Shown: positions 34,195 through 47,700 of the stretch, one piece after another
How positions within the stretch are numbered: position 1 is the first letter of the stretch
Layout of the letters: each line of letters starts with the position of its first letter
Origin: Antedon mediterranea
Lineage: Eukaryota > Echinodermata > Crinoidea > Comatulida > Antedonidae
Direction: 5' to 3'
NCBI RefSeq assembly: GCF_964355755.1
Contig: NC_092674.1
Span: 2,237,001-2,301,000, forward strand
Length of the DNA stretch: 64,000 nt
Made by a program: the position numbers and the translations under genes
Notes under the pieces: model-generated
Databases searched by the model: none
What the model was told of the DNA's origin: nothing
The model's input: the letters and a program-made list of their open reading frames with translations, nothing else

Positions 34195-36674
34195 CCATGT
34201 CAAGTGGATCAGACAAAGCTGTCTGAGCATGCCCAGTGGAACATCATTCAACGTAACGTTATTTCATTGTTGTAAACAAGTTTATGAAATATTAAAAAGA
34301 AGAATGAGGAGGGTTAGGAAGGATGAGATTAAACTTTGGTGCAATAACTAAATTCTAGTCGGAAAATATTAAATTCTAAAAGTGTAATCTTTTTAAAATT
34401 TTACATATTCTGATAAAATGAAACATTTAAAAAGTTTTCTTCTAGTTTAGGTCACATTTTCATTGGTCAAGAGTGGCTCACGGTCATAGAGACCATGTGA
34501 CCTAGGTAACTATAGTGGAGCAGAAGTAAATATTGACCTGGCTAGTTTACCAAACACCCGGGACAATTCTGTATACCCCCCTACTCCTAGTTCTTGCCAC
34601 TATAAAGCTACCATTGCTACTAGCCCAGTTTGAAATAGTGGCCTAAAGCAAATAGTCACTGTGTATGACAGTTACTGGGCTAGTGGATTTTTATTTTGAC
34701 TTGCTACAGAAAGACCAATTTTTTCCCACGAATGAATACTTTAGCTGCAGTTGAAAGACTTAAGTTTTCCCCACGAATGAATACATTACAATTGTAGGAT
34801 ATTGATCTTGATAGAAAAAGAGACTTTTAGTTTTCTTTGTCAGTCTTTATTTACATAACAATGGACCATAATAAGACATTATACAGTGAATCACTTTGCG
34901 TACACAGTATTGTTTTCCAGAACAGATCATGTTTCAAGATGTAAAGAAATAAAGATGCCTATACTAAAGGCCAACTGTACAAGTGCATGTGATTGCTGAC
35001 TATCCAGTAATACAAATGCATTTTTCCAGTTCTCGTATTTAAGATTGAACTTATTGGAGGCCTAGAAATATAGATACAGCAATACTGCTTTTTAATTGGT
35101 GCTTTTATAGAAATGTATGTATCTAGGATCGGAGAATAAAAAGAAAGCTAGTTATAGGAAAATAAGACCAAAATGGTTGTCAGTTTTATTATTAAGGTGT
35201 TTTTTTTATATTCATGAACGTTGACGCCCACTTTCAGTTCTTTCCAGGTTTCCTGCTTTATTTTTGCGTGGTGTTTAATTTGTTGATGTTCCTAAAGTGT
35301 TTTATTGTTTTATGATTATATTTATAATGTTGATTGTGAAGATATTCTAAGCAGCACTAGTATAGGTATTTATTTTATCCCTTCACAGGTTTTTATTCTT
35401 GAGTACTTATACTTAGTACTGCTTAATGTAGCATACTTGTGTTTAAGCCTGTGACCCACACCCTTTTTTCTCCACCAATTGAGGTCAAGTTGGGGCTAGT
35501 ACCTAAGGACCAAAATAGTTATTTTGTATAAGAATTACTTAAAATTTAATATGAGTGTAATAATTAAAGAAGAGTATAGCGCCTGTATCCTCCACTGAAC
35601 TGACACACAGAGGGCAATGGAAAAGCAGTCATACTTAGAATAAACTTATACCCCCAGGGTGGGATTATACTCGAAGACTTTTAAAATACCAATAATATAT
35701 ATTTAGATTCACTATGATAAAAAGTGGTGCCATTGCTATACATTAATGTCCTCAAGATCTATAAATTGATTCGCTATCAAGAACATTATTATTATTGCTC
35801 AAGAGCTGTTTACATTTTATATCAAGTGACAGGAAATTCAGTTATATATTGCAAAATGATAGCCGTTATTGGAGCACTCGATCACAATGTTCAAGTCTGT
35901 GTTCAATACATTGAGTAATAATTATTATTACGAAATAAGCCATTATTGGAGCACTCGATCACAATGTTCAAGTCTGTGTTCAGTACATATTGTTGGATAT
36001 TAGCTGTTAATTATATTTACTATATTCTAAGATTTTTCATTAATATGCCTATTTTCTTTCATTTTAATTTGTTTAGGTATACATTAAAAATCTCCAATTA
36101 GAGTTATCTAAGTAATTATCATTAAGAATGACATTTCACTGTCTTACTCTAAGTACCGTTCCATTACTGGCCATCTTTGAGAATTAAAACCTTCTTCTTG
36201 CTAATTAGATTCAGATTTTCATCATGTACTTCTTTCAGCCGTTTTCCTGGTGCTCTTTTATTCGTCTTTGTCATTAAAATTTCTTGAAACCTAAATCTGC
36301 CATTTTGAGAGAATGAGAATATCTAGCTATTTATCTATCTATCTATATCTATCAATATCTATCTATATCTATCAATATCTATCAATCTATCTTAAATTCC
36401 TGCGACTCTTTGGTTTTGTTAAAGAGGTTTACTATAACAGTAAGATATAAATGCAGTATTTATATTGCCTTTAATTTATCTTTTTTCTACATTTTTTAAG
36501 TGTTTGTTCTTAAAAGATCGTTAATAATAAATTATAATTAAAATATGTGCCTTACGTATATCAAATAGATGTTATAATATGAAATATGAATACATTCCTC
36601 CTTTTCACTACCAGGCTTAAACAAGTTAGCGTCATGTTAAAATATAAAACGCCATGCTACACTGTCAGCACTAT

Positions 36675-37130
36675 AGTATACTGTAAGCGCCGTGCTATAC
36701 TGTAAGCGCCGTGCTATACTGTAAGCGCCGTGCTATACTGTAAGCGCCGTGCTATACTGTAAGCGCCGTGCTATACTGTAAGCGCCGTGCTATACTGTAA
36801 GCGTCGTGCTATACTGTAAGCGTCGTGCTATACTGTAAGCGCCGTGCTATACTGTAAGCGCCGTGCTATACTGTAAGCGCCGTCCTACACTGTAAGCGCC
36901 GTGCTATATTGTAAGCGCCGTGCTATATTGTAAGCACCGTGCTATACTGTAAGCGCCGTGCTATACTGTAAGCGCCGTGCTATACTGTAAGCGCCGTCCT
37001 ACACTGTAAGCGCCGTGCTATACTGTAAGCGCCGTGCTATACTGTAAGCGCCGTGCTACACTGTAAGCGCCGTCCTACACTGTAAGCGCCGTGCTATATT
37101 GTATGCACCGTAAATATTGTAAGCACCATG
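36675..37130 (+). repeat. 19-bp minisatellite, about 23 units
   Basis: The unit is GTGCTATACTGTAAGCGCC. Homogeneous in the first half, more varied after 36885 (GTCCTACACTG, GTGCTATATTG). Degenerate CTGTAAGCAC words continue to about 37310. Confidence 0.95.
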
Positions 37131-39218
37131 CTTAAATACTGTAAAAGCTTACAGAATGCTTAAATTCTATACCATGCTATACTGTAAGAAGCACCATTTC
37201 ATTAAGCGCAATGCCTATATACTGTAAACACTATGCTATTCTGTAAGCACAGTAAAGACTGTAAGCGACTTACTGTAAGAGTTTAGACCATTCTATACTG
37301 TAAGCACCTGTCTTAATATTTTAAGCATCAGGTATAAATATCTGTATTAAAGCACCCTGTTGAAATAACATAACAAGTTGGATCTTTTATATGTTGTATT
37401 AATAGTGCCATGTTTTAATACTTTAAGAATATAACTTATTTAAGAAACACAAATGTAATTTAATTACAGTATGCAAATATTCTATTTTTGATGTTTTGTT
37501 TTCCCACTGTTAACAAGTGCCTAAGTTTGGTGCTGGGTTTGGTTGAACCAAGAATTGTGGTATACTGTACCGTAACCCACCATGTGTTACATTTTTATTT
37601 CTTATCACTTGTGCCTACATATTATATTCAGTATTTTAAATATTTTTTTATGTAATGTGACTTTTAAAATATGTTATTACCAATGGGATTCTTAGTATAT
37701 TATTCATTTCGGAGTTGGAGAGACACTCTCTTTGGAACTGGAGAGACACGCCCTTTGGAGTTGGAGATACACGCCCTTTGGTGATAATTTTGTCTCTCCC
37801 CAGTTCTCTGGGTTTTTTTTTTATGTTTATCTGAAAGAAATCAATTAAATATAATACTGTACTGTATTAATTAATAATAGACTATACAGTATATTGTGTT
37901 GAAAACTATGTTTATTTAAAACCTAAGTTATTAAATTTCTGGAATATCTTCTGAAAATTATATTGTACTGTATATAATATATATTATATAAATATTTCTT
38001 TTTATAAATATCCACGATCGTTTCAATAGGTTTTGGTATTGTTTATTTTTGCATATAATATACACATTGTTATTACCAGGTAGTCTATGCAAGGCTCTCA
38101 TGCGCTACCCTGGGATCGCCGCTTCCGGACTCCCTGACAATCTTGCCTTATGATGATCCAAATCAGTTTGACAAATCTTATTTAAGTAACAAAAAAATTA
38201 TTTAAGATGATAGATTGGTCCACCGATTAATTAAATATAAGCAATTAGAGATATTTTATTTTCCTAATGTGTTGTTTACTTGGTAAATGTATTACTACAG
38301 CATCTTAATTATAATAATGGAATATTAATGTTAAATTTGTGTCGATTTTGATTACAAAATCTATTATTATATCTGTTTACTGTATATTTTGAAACTGATG
38401 GTTGATGATGAGGTCATTGCTATGGATACCGTCAATTATGCTAATATCTGAAATATTGCATTTGTCAATCAGAAATTTCATTAAATAAATAGCAATCACA
38501 TTTACAAAGAGGACCAATATTAATTTACTTGATTAGGTTGTTCTCATAAAGTTATATAATAAAAAATATTTTATTTTCTAGGCAATGTACAACCCTGGCA
38601 TTTCCATGACTACCAGGCGCACATAATGTTGTTTACTATCGTCATGGTTACTGTAGAAATCCATATTTAGGTTTTCTAATTTCTTAAGGACTACTAAAAT
38701 TGAGACCCCTCAGGCTACTGATAATTAAAACAGATTGGATAAACTGTTTCCATGCTCGGCAGAGTCTGTCAATTTTAAGCATCTACTACATTTTTAAGTA
38801 TGTTAGCATTATGCAATTCAAACTGTTAAAATATGTATGGTGCGCCAAATGTGTCATAAGTTCTACAAGAGCATTTTTTTTTTTTAATAAACTAATGTGT
38901 AAAACATTGAATCATAGCGATTGGTGAAATTAATTTTATCTTCTAAATGTGGTTTATTGTTATACCTAAATTATTAAATTCCAATAGCATATGTTTTAGT
39001 AACATTGTTGTTTTAAACTTTTCATAATTATTACTACTGTTAATTACCATACTAACTTGGGTATATTATATAAATAAACAAATATTTGGCTACAAAGAAA
39101 GGACCAAAATACACAATACCAACTATGGATGGGGAATTCTATATCTCCATGGTGACAAAATCATTTTGCATGAAACCGATCTGCAGGTGGGAGGGAGGGG
39201 AATATCTCCGTCAATAAA

Positions 39219-39477
39219 ACTTGGTTTCCACTAGGAAGCAACGCATGAACGGTGATCCACGCGTCGTGATTGGTCAACTTACTTACGTTGCGCTTACGTC
39301 ATTGCGCTGCGTTCCTATTGGTATACCAAATGCTTGGTGGTTCCCATTAGAGACGCAACGCAAGAACATGAGACTGATTTGACCAATCACAAGCGATGGA
39401 TTATTCAAAATTGCTTGTCATTGGTTAACTCGCGTTGTGTCTCCGTCATTGCATTGCGTCTTTAGTGTGAACCAAGC
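39219..39477. mobile_element. Inverted-repeat element with ACGCAACGCA words
   Basis: The left end ACTTGGTTTCCACTAGGAAGC resembles the inverted right end GCTTGGTTCACACTAAAGAC. Both arms continue with AACGC/AATGC, ACGG and a CCAAT/ATTGG word. A second TTGGTGGTTCCCATTAGAGAC in the middle suggests an internal duplication. Confidence 0.55.
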
Positions 39478-41729
39478 TATAGGTATTATATTGCAATGTT
39501 TTTGTTTATCATTATTATGCATGCTACTGAGATCTTGATTGTTTATTCATTGTACAGTGCATGTCGGATGCCTTGTCTTGTTGATCAAGTGTATCCAGAT
39601 TTCTTATTATTATATTGTTTGTATATATTTTGTATAAACAACTTTCTTTTGTTAATTCAATGTGGTAGTAGTTTATTTATTTGTTACGGTATTTGTATGT
39701 GACGTGTATTACTATTTTAATGACAGAATGTTTTAGGGACAATGACTGTTCTGCTGCAGTTACTGCAGTAACTACATCTTGTTTACTCATTTACTTTACT
39801 ACTTTATCCTTGTTTATTCATACTAAACCATACGCGGGGCGCGATATTTCGTTTCGTACATAAGTTGGGGACCCCTCATGAAACGTCACAAAATACACAT
39901 GAATATAGGTGTGACGTAAGAATTGAGCTAACTAACTACAATTAGACTATGAACTTTACGATGTATGGGGTTCGAATCCCATGAGCTACTTCTTTTACTC
40001 TGTAGTGAGGAGAGATTGTTTAGAGGGTTAAGTTTAGTTATATTTAGCTACCTTTCACACAAAGTGGTCACGAAGCGAAAGAAAAAATCGCACACAAGAC
40101 CATAAATAATAAACGTAAACATTGAAATAAACAAATAACATGCATTACAATAAAAACAATGTTGACATGTTCCCTTAGAAGATAAACGATATAATTTGTA
40201 ACGACAATATATTATCGAATTATAAGTGCCCCTTTTTATAAATGCCTCTATACTCCAGTGACATAAATTGCTATGGTTACCGAAACTTTAACCATAGATG
40301 ATTATTCACCCTCTGATCCTACCACCCTTTGCCATGGCGATGTAATAAGCCCTCGGCTGTTTTGTTTTCATTTAAATTGTATAACTTGACCGTACTAACC
40401 ATAGATACATTGTATATTGATACGATATGGCCGCCGCGTTTTATTTGTATTATCTTCATCACCGATAGTGAAAGTTTAAAGAAAACAGGATCGGTCGATA
40501 TGCCCACTGATGCTATATTTAGATTCCGAAAATGAAATAATGTTGCGTATTGTTTTAGATTACAATTTTAAATATGATGATGTAATGATTATAACGATAA
40601 CTGATTCAATTCAATTCTTGATTGACTCGCGCACCCTACGTCATGTATCACATAGAAAACACATAAATAAAATATAAGAAAAATATATATAAAATGGTAT
40701 AATATGTTAATTATGTCGATTTATGATACGATGATGATATTAATTGGTTGGAAGGAAATGACGATTTTATGAATGAATGAGCTACCGAAAGTGGTAAATG
40801 TTCATGTGAATCGGGGATGTAGGGAATTAAAATGTAAAAAAAAGTTTAGAAGGCCGAAAAAAAAGATCGGCATAATATCACAGTTGTGTGTTATTACTAA
40901 AGTTAAAATATCTTGTCGCGGAAACGTAAGATGTAGGCCTAATTACTCGACTCCGATTGCGACAAGAAAGTGTAAAAGAAATATAATAATGCTTTGTTTC
41001 TACGACTTCCTATCCTACCAATATAGGATCAGAGGGGAAGTCCTTGCGGATTACAAAACGGCATTCGAAACTTCTCAAACAATATTTCATTTATGTTTGT
41101 TTTAATTTGAATTTATTGATCATCATTATCTGCTTATGACTCGTAAATATATTTTGTTTCATTTCTGTATTTTCATCGTCCTTTTGCCTAATTAGAAACT
41201 TGCCTATTTCGATTCCGTTTTTTAGTCTGGCCCTAACATTACAAATACGTTTAAACTAAATGTGTTATTTATTCTTTAGCCCGAGATTTAAAAAAAAAAT
41301 CAATTTAAATAATGTGTTGACATGCTTAGTTTAACACATCTGAAAGACAATTTCCGATGATAAAATGAATTTTTATCTAGGCCTACTAGGCACTACTATT
41401 TCCTTTTCATATCGTCTCTTCTAGCAATACAATACTTTTTATGTAACATAAATATGGAAAGCATATGGAAAACAATTATTCAATTTTAAATTACATATTG
41501 TTGTCATCTTCCTGTATAGGCCCTACAAAATAAATATAGATTAATTTAAAACCCATGTCGAAGAACTGTACTTTTTGGTCTCGTATCCTGTTGTTTACAG
41601 AGATGACGCCCTCTTTTATTTTAACCACATCCGGGATATTAGGCTCATACATATTAATTCCTTCTTTGGTGCACGCGTTAAAATAGATTGTAGTGCAGCT
41701 CTTGAGCCACGAAAGTTAACATCACAATA

Positions 41730-44700
41730 ATGGGAAAAGAAAACGAATTGACGTTTTTGCAAAAAGCGAGCATACAATGGAATTCCTTTAGGAAATTCCT
41801 GTGGAACAGTGAAGAAAAAACGGTGCTGGGAAGGAATGGAAAAAGCTGGGGTAAGTGAGTGTAGGGCTGCTACCGGCGGACCGAGTGAGAAGCCGGTTGA
41901 TGGACCCGTCTATCATACTACGATCAACCGGGGGAACACAGTGGTGACCTCGACGCTGTTTAAACACTGTCCATTATTTGCTATCGTGATATCGATTAGG
42001 TATTTTACGTGTCAATTTAATTCAGTTTTTAGGCGTTTTATGGGAACCGATTTCTACCGGGATTTTATTTCAGCTTGTTTATTTTTATTAAATATCTTCT
42101 ACAATCAACATATTTGGATGGCACACATTTAAATTTAATTTATTTGCGGAAGATGACTAGGCCTACTCACCGCACCGGCCTAGAAATGAAATTTTCCAAT
42201 GAACTTTGACATTAAGCCGGTAAAATTGGACCGACTCCAAAATGTATTAAGCCTAGCTGCTAGCTAGGTTAAGTTGTACAAGTGTAGTGGTTACTTATGC
42301 TTAGTCAAGTAAAGTTGGTAGTAGTAGGGGTGTGATATTTTAGGTACTAGTTAGGCCTACTGGAATTTTGAATTAGTTTTTTTTTTAAATTTGTGTTTAT
42401 ATTTATTATTTATAATATTCTGTACTGGATATATATATATATATATACAGCACACTTTTAATATCGCCCAAATAATATTTTGTAAAAATTATTAAACAAA
42501 CAAGAAACGCCTCCTTTACTTTACCGATGGTCGCCACCCAGACAAACAATTCTGAATATTCCTATGAATCGGGAATATGTATGAGGAACAAGTAAAAATA
42601 ATTTCAAACTAGAGAGACTACGTTGATGTCATGTGATTGTGTTTGTTACTTGTGTGCCATATTCCTGTTGAATTATTAATCCTGAAAAGTAACAACTAAC
42701 ATAAGTAGACTACATTATCCTTGATCATGTGACCACTTTCATTTTTGAATGATTTATTGCGCTATAACTGGCTATATTGAATATGTATATAAAATTGAAC
42801 TAGAATTTGTCATTTACTCTAAGTAAGATCTCATTATTTATGAATATAAGAATGTTCACAAAAACAAAATGTGTTTGTTTGTTTGAGGAGAAATATTGTT
42901 TTTAATATTTTAATTTGGTAATACAGTATTTTCTTTATGTTGCAGTACAAATATTTTTGAAATTGATAAAATTGTCATAAAATTTAAGAAACAAAGCAAA
43001 AATTTATTAAATATGGTAACTAATTTATGTACCACAGTATTTAATATTTTAATATTACAGCGTACAGTAGTAATAAACTGAGCTACAGTAGTGCATTAGT
43101 TACCGCTTCTTGTATGTTAATTGTTACACCTGTCAAATGTATGGATGTTACATCACAATTTACTGGTCGTGTTACGTAGCAGCATCGTATCCTAAAAGTT
43201 CAAATTCCATACAAGTTCGTTTAGCAATGTAACCCTGCTGAGGCATTCACTAGAAAAATGATGAGAGATAAATTAATAGTTTAAATGCAATATAGCATAT
43301 TAGCGATACATTAATTGAAAATTAAGATAATTCTGTTAACAAAAAAATATTTTTATGTTTTTATACAGCAACAAAACAAATTGACAATGTTATACCTTTG
43401 CGAATTAAAAAAACTATATTATTTAATTTATGTAATAAATTTGACAACTTTAGTAATTACACTATTGTTGTCTTTTATAATTTATAATCATATTTAATAT
43501 TTATAATCATCTTTGATAAATGTTAACATTGATAATCATATGAACTACTAAACTGCTATTAATATTATAGCAGGTACAGTGCTGTTAATAATTGACCTTT
43601 CTGGCAGAATGATTAATTGACCTTTGCAGTAAGTTATGAAGTATTGATTAACATGGTAGATGGACTGTATGATAGACTGAATGGCTCACAACTCATTGTG
43701 TACAAAATGTGCTGACTTTAAAAGTGACATGACCTATGAACTATTAGCCGAGAACATTATGTGTTTAATTCTTTAATTATTATAAAAGGATGATAGGAAT
43801 ACTGATATGCTTTATCCCGGTATAAACTTTGGAGAGTTTAGCAAATTCTAGTGCCAGTTGTCTTTCCTTGTTTCCGAGTGTGTTTAAAATACTCATATCT
43901 TGTACCCATTGCAGTACTAACATACTGTACCCTACAAAGTAGTGTACAGAGTACCTTTCTTGTGAACAAAGATAGCGCTAGTTTTATGACTTAAATTTGA
44001 ATAGAACTGACAGTACTACTACTAGTAGCTGTATTTACCAAAACCTATTCAATCTGAAATTTTATAAACCTCTTAAAACCCTGTGTAAAGATACAGTGTG
44101 CTGGTATAAGTGTTAATTGTGTGGTTTTTATTCTGTATTGTGTAAAGTCTTTGGTGTTTGCCTGACCTTGCATCATAGGATTTTCATTGATAGCTGAGGA
44201 TATTAGTAAAGGGATATGACTGAACTGTACTTATGCGTCTATTTCCTTGCAACAACAAGTGTTTTTTGTGCCTAAAAATACCGGTTTCTACTGTGTATGA
44301 TTCCAATGTACCGTATATTTCGGTGTATAAGTCGCACCTGTGTATAAGACGCACCCCCAACTGAGAGTAAAATATCGGTATTTTTTATATCGTCGATGTA
44401 TAAGACGCACCTTATATTTCATCAAAACAATGTTTTTTTAAATTGTAATCAATATTATTGTAATTATATATTTTGTTATATCTACAACGGCGTCCTTTAT
44501 TTAGGTTTTTTCTTACCTAGGCTCGGCCGCGCCCAGCCTCAACAAGTTCTTTCTAACTTGTTATTCATGAGTTTCGCCGCAACATCGAGTGCATGACCGT
44601 GTGTGTAACACGCACGTGTGTGGGCTAGCCTCGCTCGATCATTTCGAGAGGGCGCACGTTTTCACGGACAATCGTATTCGATTAGTATCTATGTATCCGA

Positions 44701-47700
44701 GAAGTGTGTACGCTAGGTCCATGCTATAATCACCTGGAGAATATACTAGTCGAATACCGTACACCATGTGCCACCAAAAGAAGGGCTTGCGCTTGGGGTA
44801 CGGCGATCGTGCGTATAACTACTGTATAAATAAATACTATTCCAATCGTACGACGTAAACGTTTACAAATGAAATTTTATCGGAGCGCCATAATGAACAA
44901 ATCTTTTCATCATATTTAGTATAACATCATACTAAAATGACTTGAAAACTAGGCCTAGGCAGAAGCAGGTTGCCGTTACGTTAGTTAGTTACTGTAGCTA
45001 GGCCTAGCCTACTCAGGCCTAGCAAACGAGGTGACGATAGCCTAGGCCTATGTACAATTTGTGTGGTGAGGCATTTATGTTCGGTGTATAAGACGCACCC
45101 TTAATTTAGAGGTCAAATTTGCGTGTCAAAAGTGCGACTTATACACCGAAATATACGGTACTGTTTGTTGTACTAGTGTACACCGCATAGTTGAGTTTCC
45201 TTCTCACGTTTATCGCAATTAACCTTGTGAACATGTGTTATTTTTCCGTATTTATTTTGTATGTTTAAAAAAAAAAATTGTATGTGTTTTTAGGAGGATA
45301 ATTTGTAGTGGAACTGTAGCTTGGTGGTTAACGTGCTTGCCTTCCAATCGCAAGGTCCAGGGTTCAATCCTGTCCTAGTGCCAGGGTTGTAACTCACGAC
45401 TCTTTTAACTTCACTCTCTCTAAGCCTCAAATAAGACTTAGGTTTTAAGTACGATTAATTATAAAAATAGTTTATCCATCCTGTAATTGGCGAGTTACTC
45501 GCTGTTTGATGTGTATGAAATTTTTAAAAATTAACTAAAAAACAGTTTTGACAAAATTTCGGTACTGTATTTGCGATTCATGATGTGTGAACATTAGTAG
45601 TATGGGCCAATTACTTGTTTGTATTTCATAACCATTAATTTCAATTTTACAATGACGAGCCAGTTTAATATATCTAGTCTACACTTTATATGACAAAAAA
45701 ATGTGATGTACCCATATATGGACATGATGATGTCATATCACTACCATATTTGGGCTTATCACTACCATATTTGGGATTATCACAGTTGTAGACATGGCTT
45801 TAATTTAATGAAGATCTATATCGCCTGCTTCAGAGAAGCAAAACAATTAACGTAACTGTCACATGACTGAGTGAGTTAAGATGTAAACAAAACACCGTGA
45901 GGAAACATGATTCTCATATAACATGAATGTTTGATTATTCCATTGGTAATAATGTTTGTCAATCAATAGTGTTCTCAAATGATCTTAAAACATTAATGAA
46001 TTGATGTAGGCTTACTGTACGATGTACATTTATAATAGGCACTGTCGTTATGTCTATTAGTGTTACATCATAATTAGCTAATTCATGGACACGTTTAGAT
46101 TATTGAATTCAACCAATACACAGTAGGTAGTATACAAATTGTATATTCAGAATCATAACCATCATAAGTTTATATAACATCGGAGAATAGATTCATCAGG
46201 TTTGTTTTAACTTGGTTTGACAAAGTAATATTTATTATCTATAAATTTGTATATTACATAAAACAACTATGTATGTATGTATGTATGTATAATTCAAAAA
46301 CAAATATTTAAAATAAAGTTGTACACATACAGTACAATACATGTTTTAAAGCTATACTAGGTACTACAAGTGCTTACTATAGATTCATTGTATTAGGCAC
46401 TACTTATAAGACTACCATTTATTATTATCTAGTTTAAATATATTGTATATTGTACTCTATATTTAATTTATTACAAATTAATTTGAGTGTAGCTATTTTT
46501 AATTGGATAAAATCATCATTTTAACATTTATTCCAGATTGGTCACTCAGTTGCTAGCTGAAAATAATCAATAATGTATAATAACATGATGACGTTGAAGT
46601 GAACATAAATAAATTGTACCTACTTCTATTTGGAATATTTAAATTATGAACCAGAGGCAGGCTAATTATATATTATTAACATGTTCAATTGGTTTAAAAG
46701 GGATCTTCTTCATTGATTTCTGCCATCTCCTATGAATTAACAATATTATAATCCAAACTTTCAAGCCAATCCCTATTAATATATTAATCAAATGAATTAT
46801 TCAACATTTATTTATTATTGCTATTTTGCTTGATTCTTTATTATTACATTCAAATGTACATTGATATTATATTATTAATACCAGTAATTGTGTTCACCTT
46901 TGATTCATTTTCTCATCATTCTTGGTATAATGGATGTTACATGATTGATGGTGTAGAGAGGAAACAGTAAATATTCCCCATCCTCTTCCTCTTCCAAGCA
47001 GTAGCACAGGTGAAACCCTTTGATGTGCACTAACAGCTGATGATGTCAGCATCAATTGTATTATACTATCTACTACTTTGTATGAATACTAATTGTACCT
47101 AATGAATACATTTTTATTCATGAATATTAATTTTACCTAATAATGAATATATTTTTACCTATTTCATGAATATTAATTTTACCTGATGAATATCTTTTTA
47201 CCTTTTGAATAATTATAGTACTGAATATTAATTTTATCTAATAAATATTAATTTTACCTAATGAATATTATATTAACTTAAACTTATGAATATTAATTTG
47301 ATCTATTGAATATATTTCTTCTCATGTACAGTAGCTAAGCCTACTGAATTGTTGTTATGTAGTAGAGTAGTTTGTTGATGTGGCCTATGGACAGAATACC
47401 CCACCCAGAGAATCCTAAGATAGTTTAGTTCAAATATGCCATCTACATTTTGTCAGTCGCCATCTTTACTTATGTCATCTTCTGTACCTCAAGAAATTTG
47501 TCAATTTGTTATCTTATTTGCATTTTGCAATGACGTTATCTTGTGTACTTTAGCAATGACATGCAGGATAGAGTTATTAAGTGTTAGATTAAATGTGCAA
47601 GTTCTATAAAAAGAACAGAAAAAAAAAATCTTTTTATTACTAAATAACTACCACTGTTGTAAATATTTAGTAGGATTGGGTTGTATTTTGACATGGAGTA

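Larger units (their letters stand above)
34195..41729. other. Intergenic region LRCH to Na/K-ATPase beta
   Basis: No gene is recognised. AATAAA at 34948-34953 and 35135-35140 could end the LRCH transcript. The region also holds a duplicated block of about 60 bp (35860-35985, GGAGCACTCGATCACAATG twice), a TATC-rich microsatellite (36318-36390), the 19-bp minisatellite and an inverted-repeat element at 39.2 kb. The region from about 40 kb to 41.7 kb is less AT-rich and should contain the promoter of the ATPase gene. Confidence 0.55.

Noticed and set aside
39930-40000. tRNA-like sequence with GGTTCGAATCC
   Set aside because: A B-box-like word is present, but no convincing A box or cloverleaf could be drawn.
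40773-41105. 110-codon open frame upstream of ATP1B
   Set aside because: No recognisable domain, Lys-rich with ordinary AT-biased composition. May be chance or an untranslated region.
41809-42132. 107-codon open frame overlapping ATP1B exon 1
   Set aside because: It is out of frame with the clear ATP1B start and crosses the strong GTAAGT donor.
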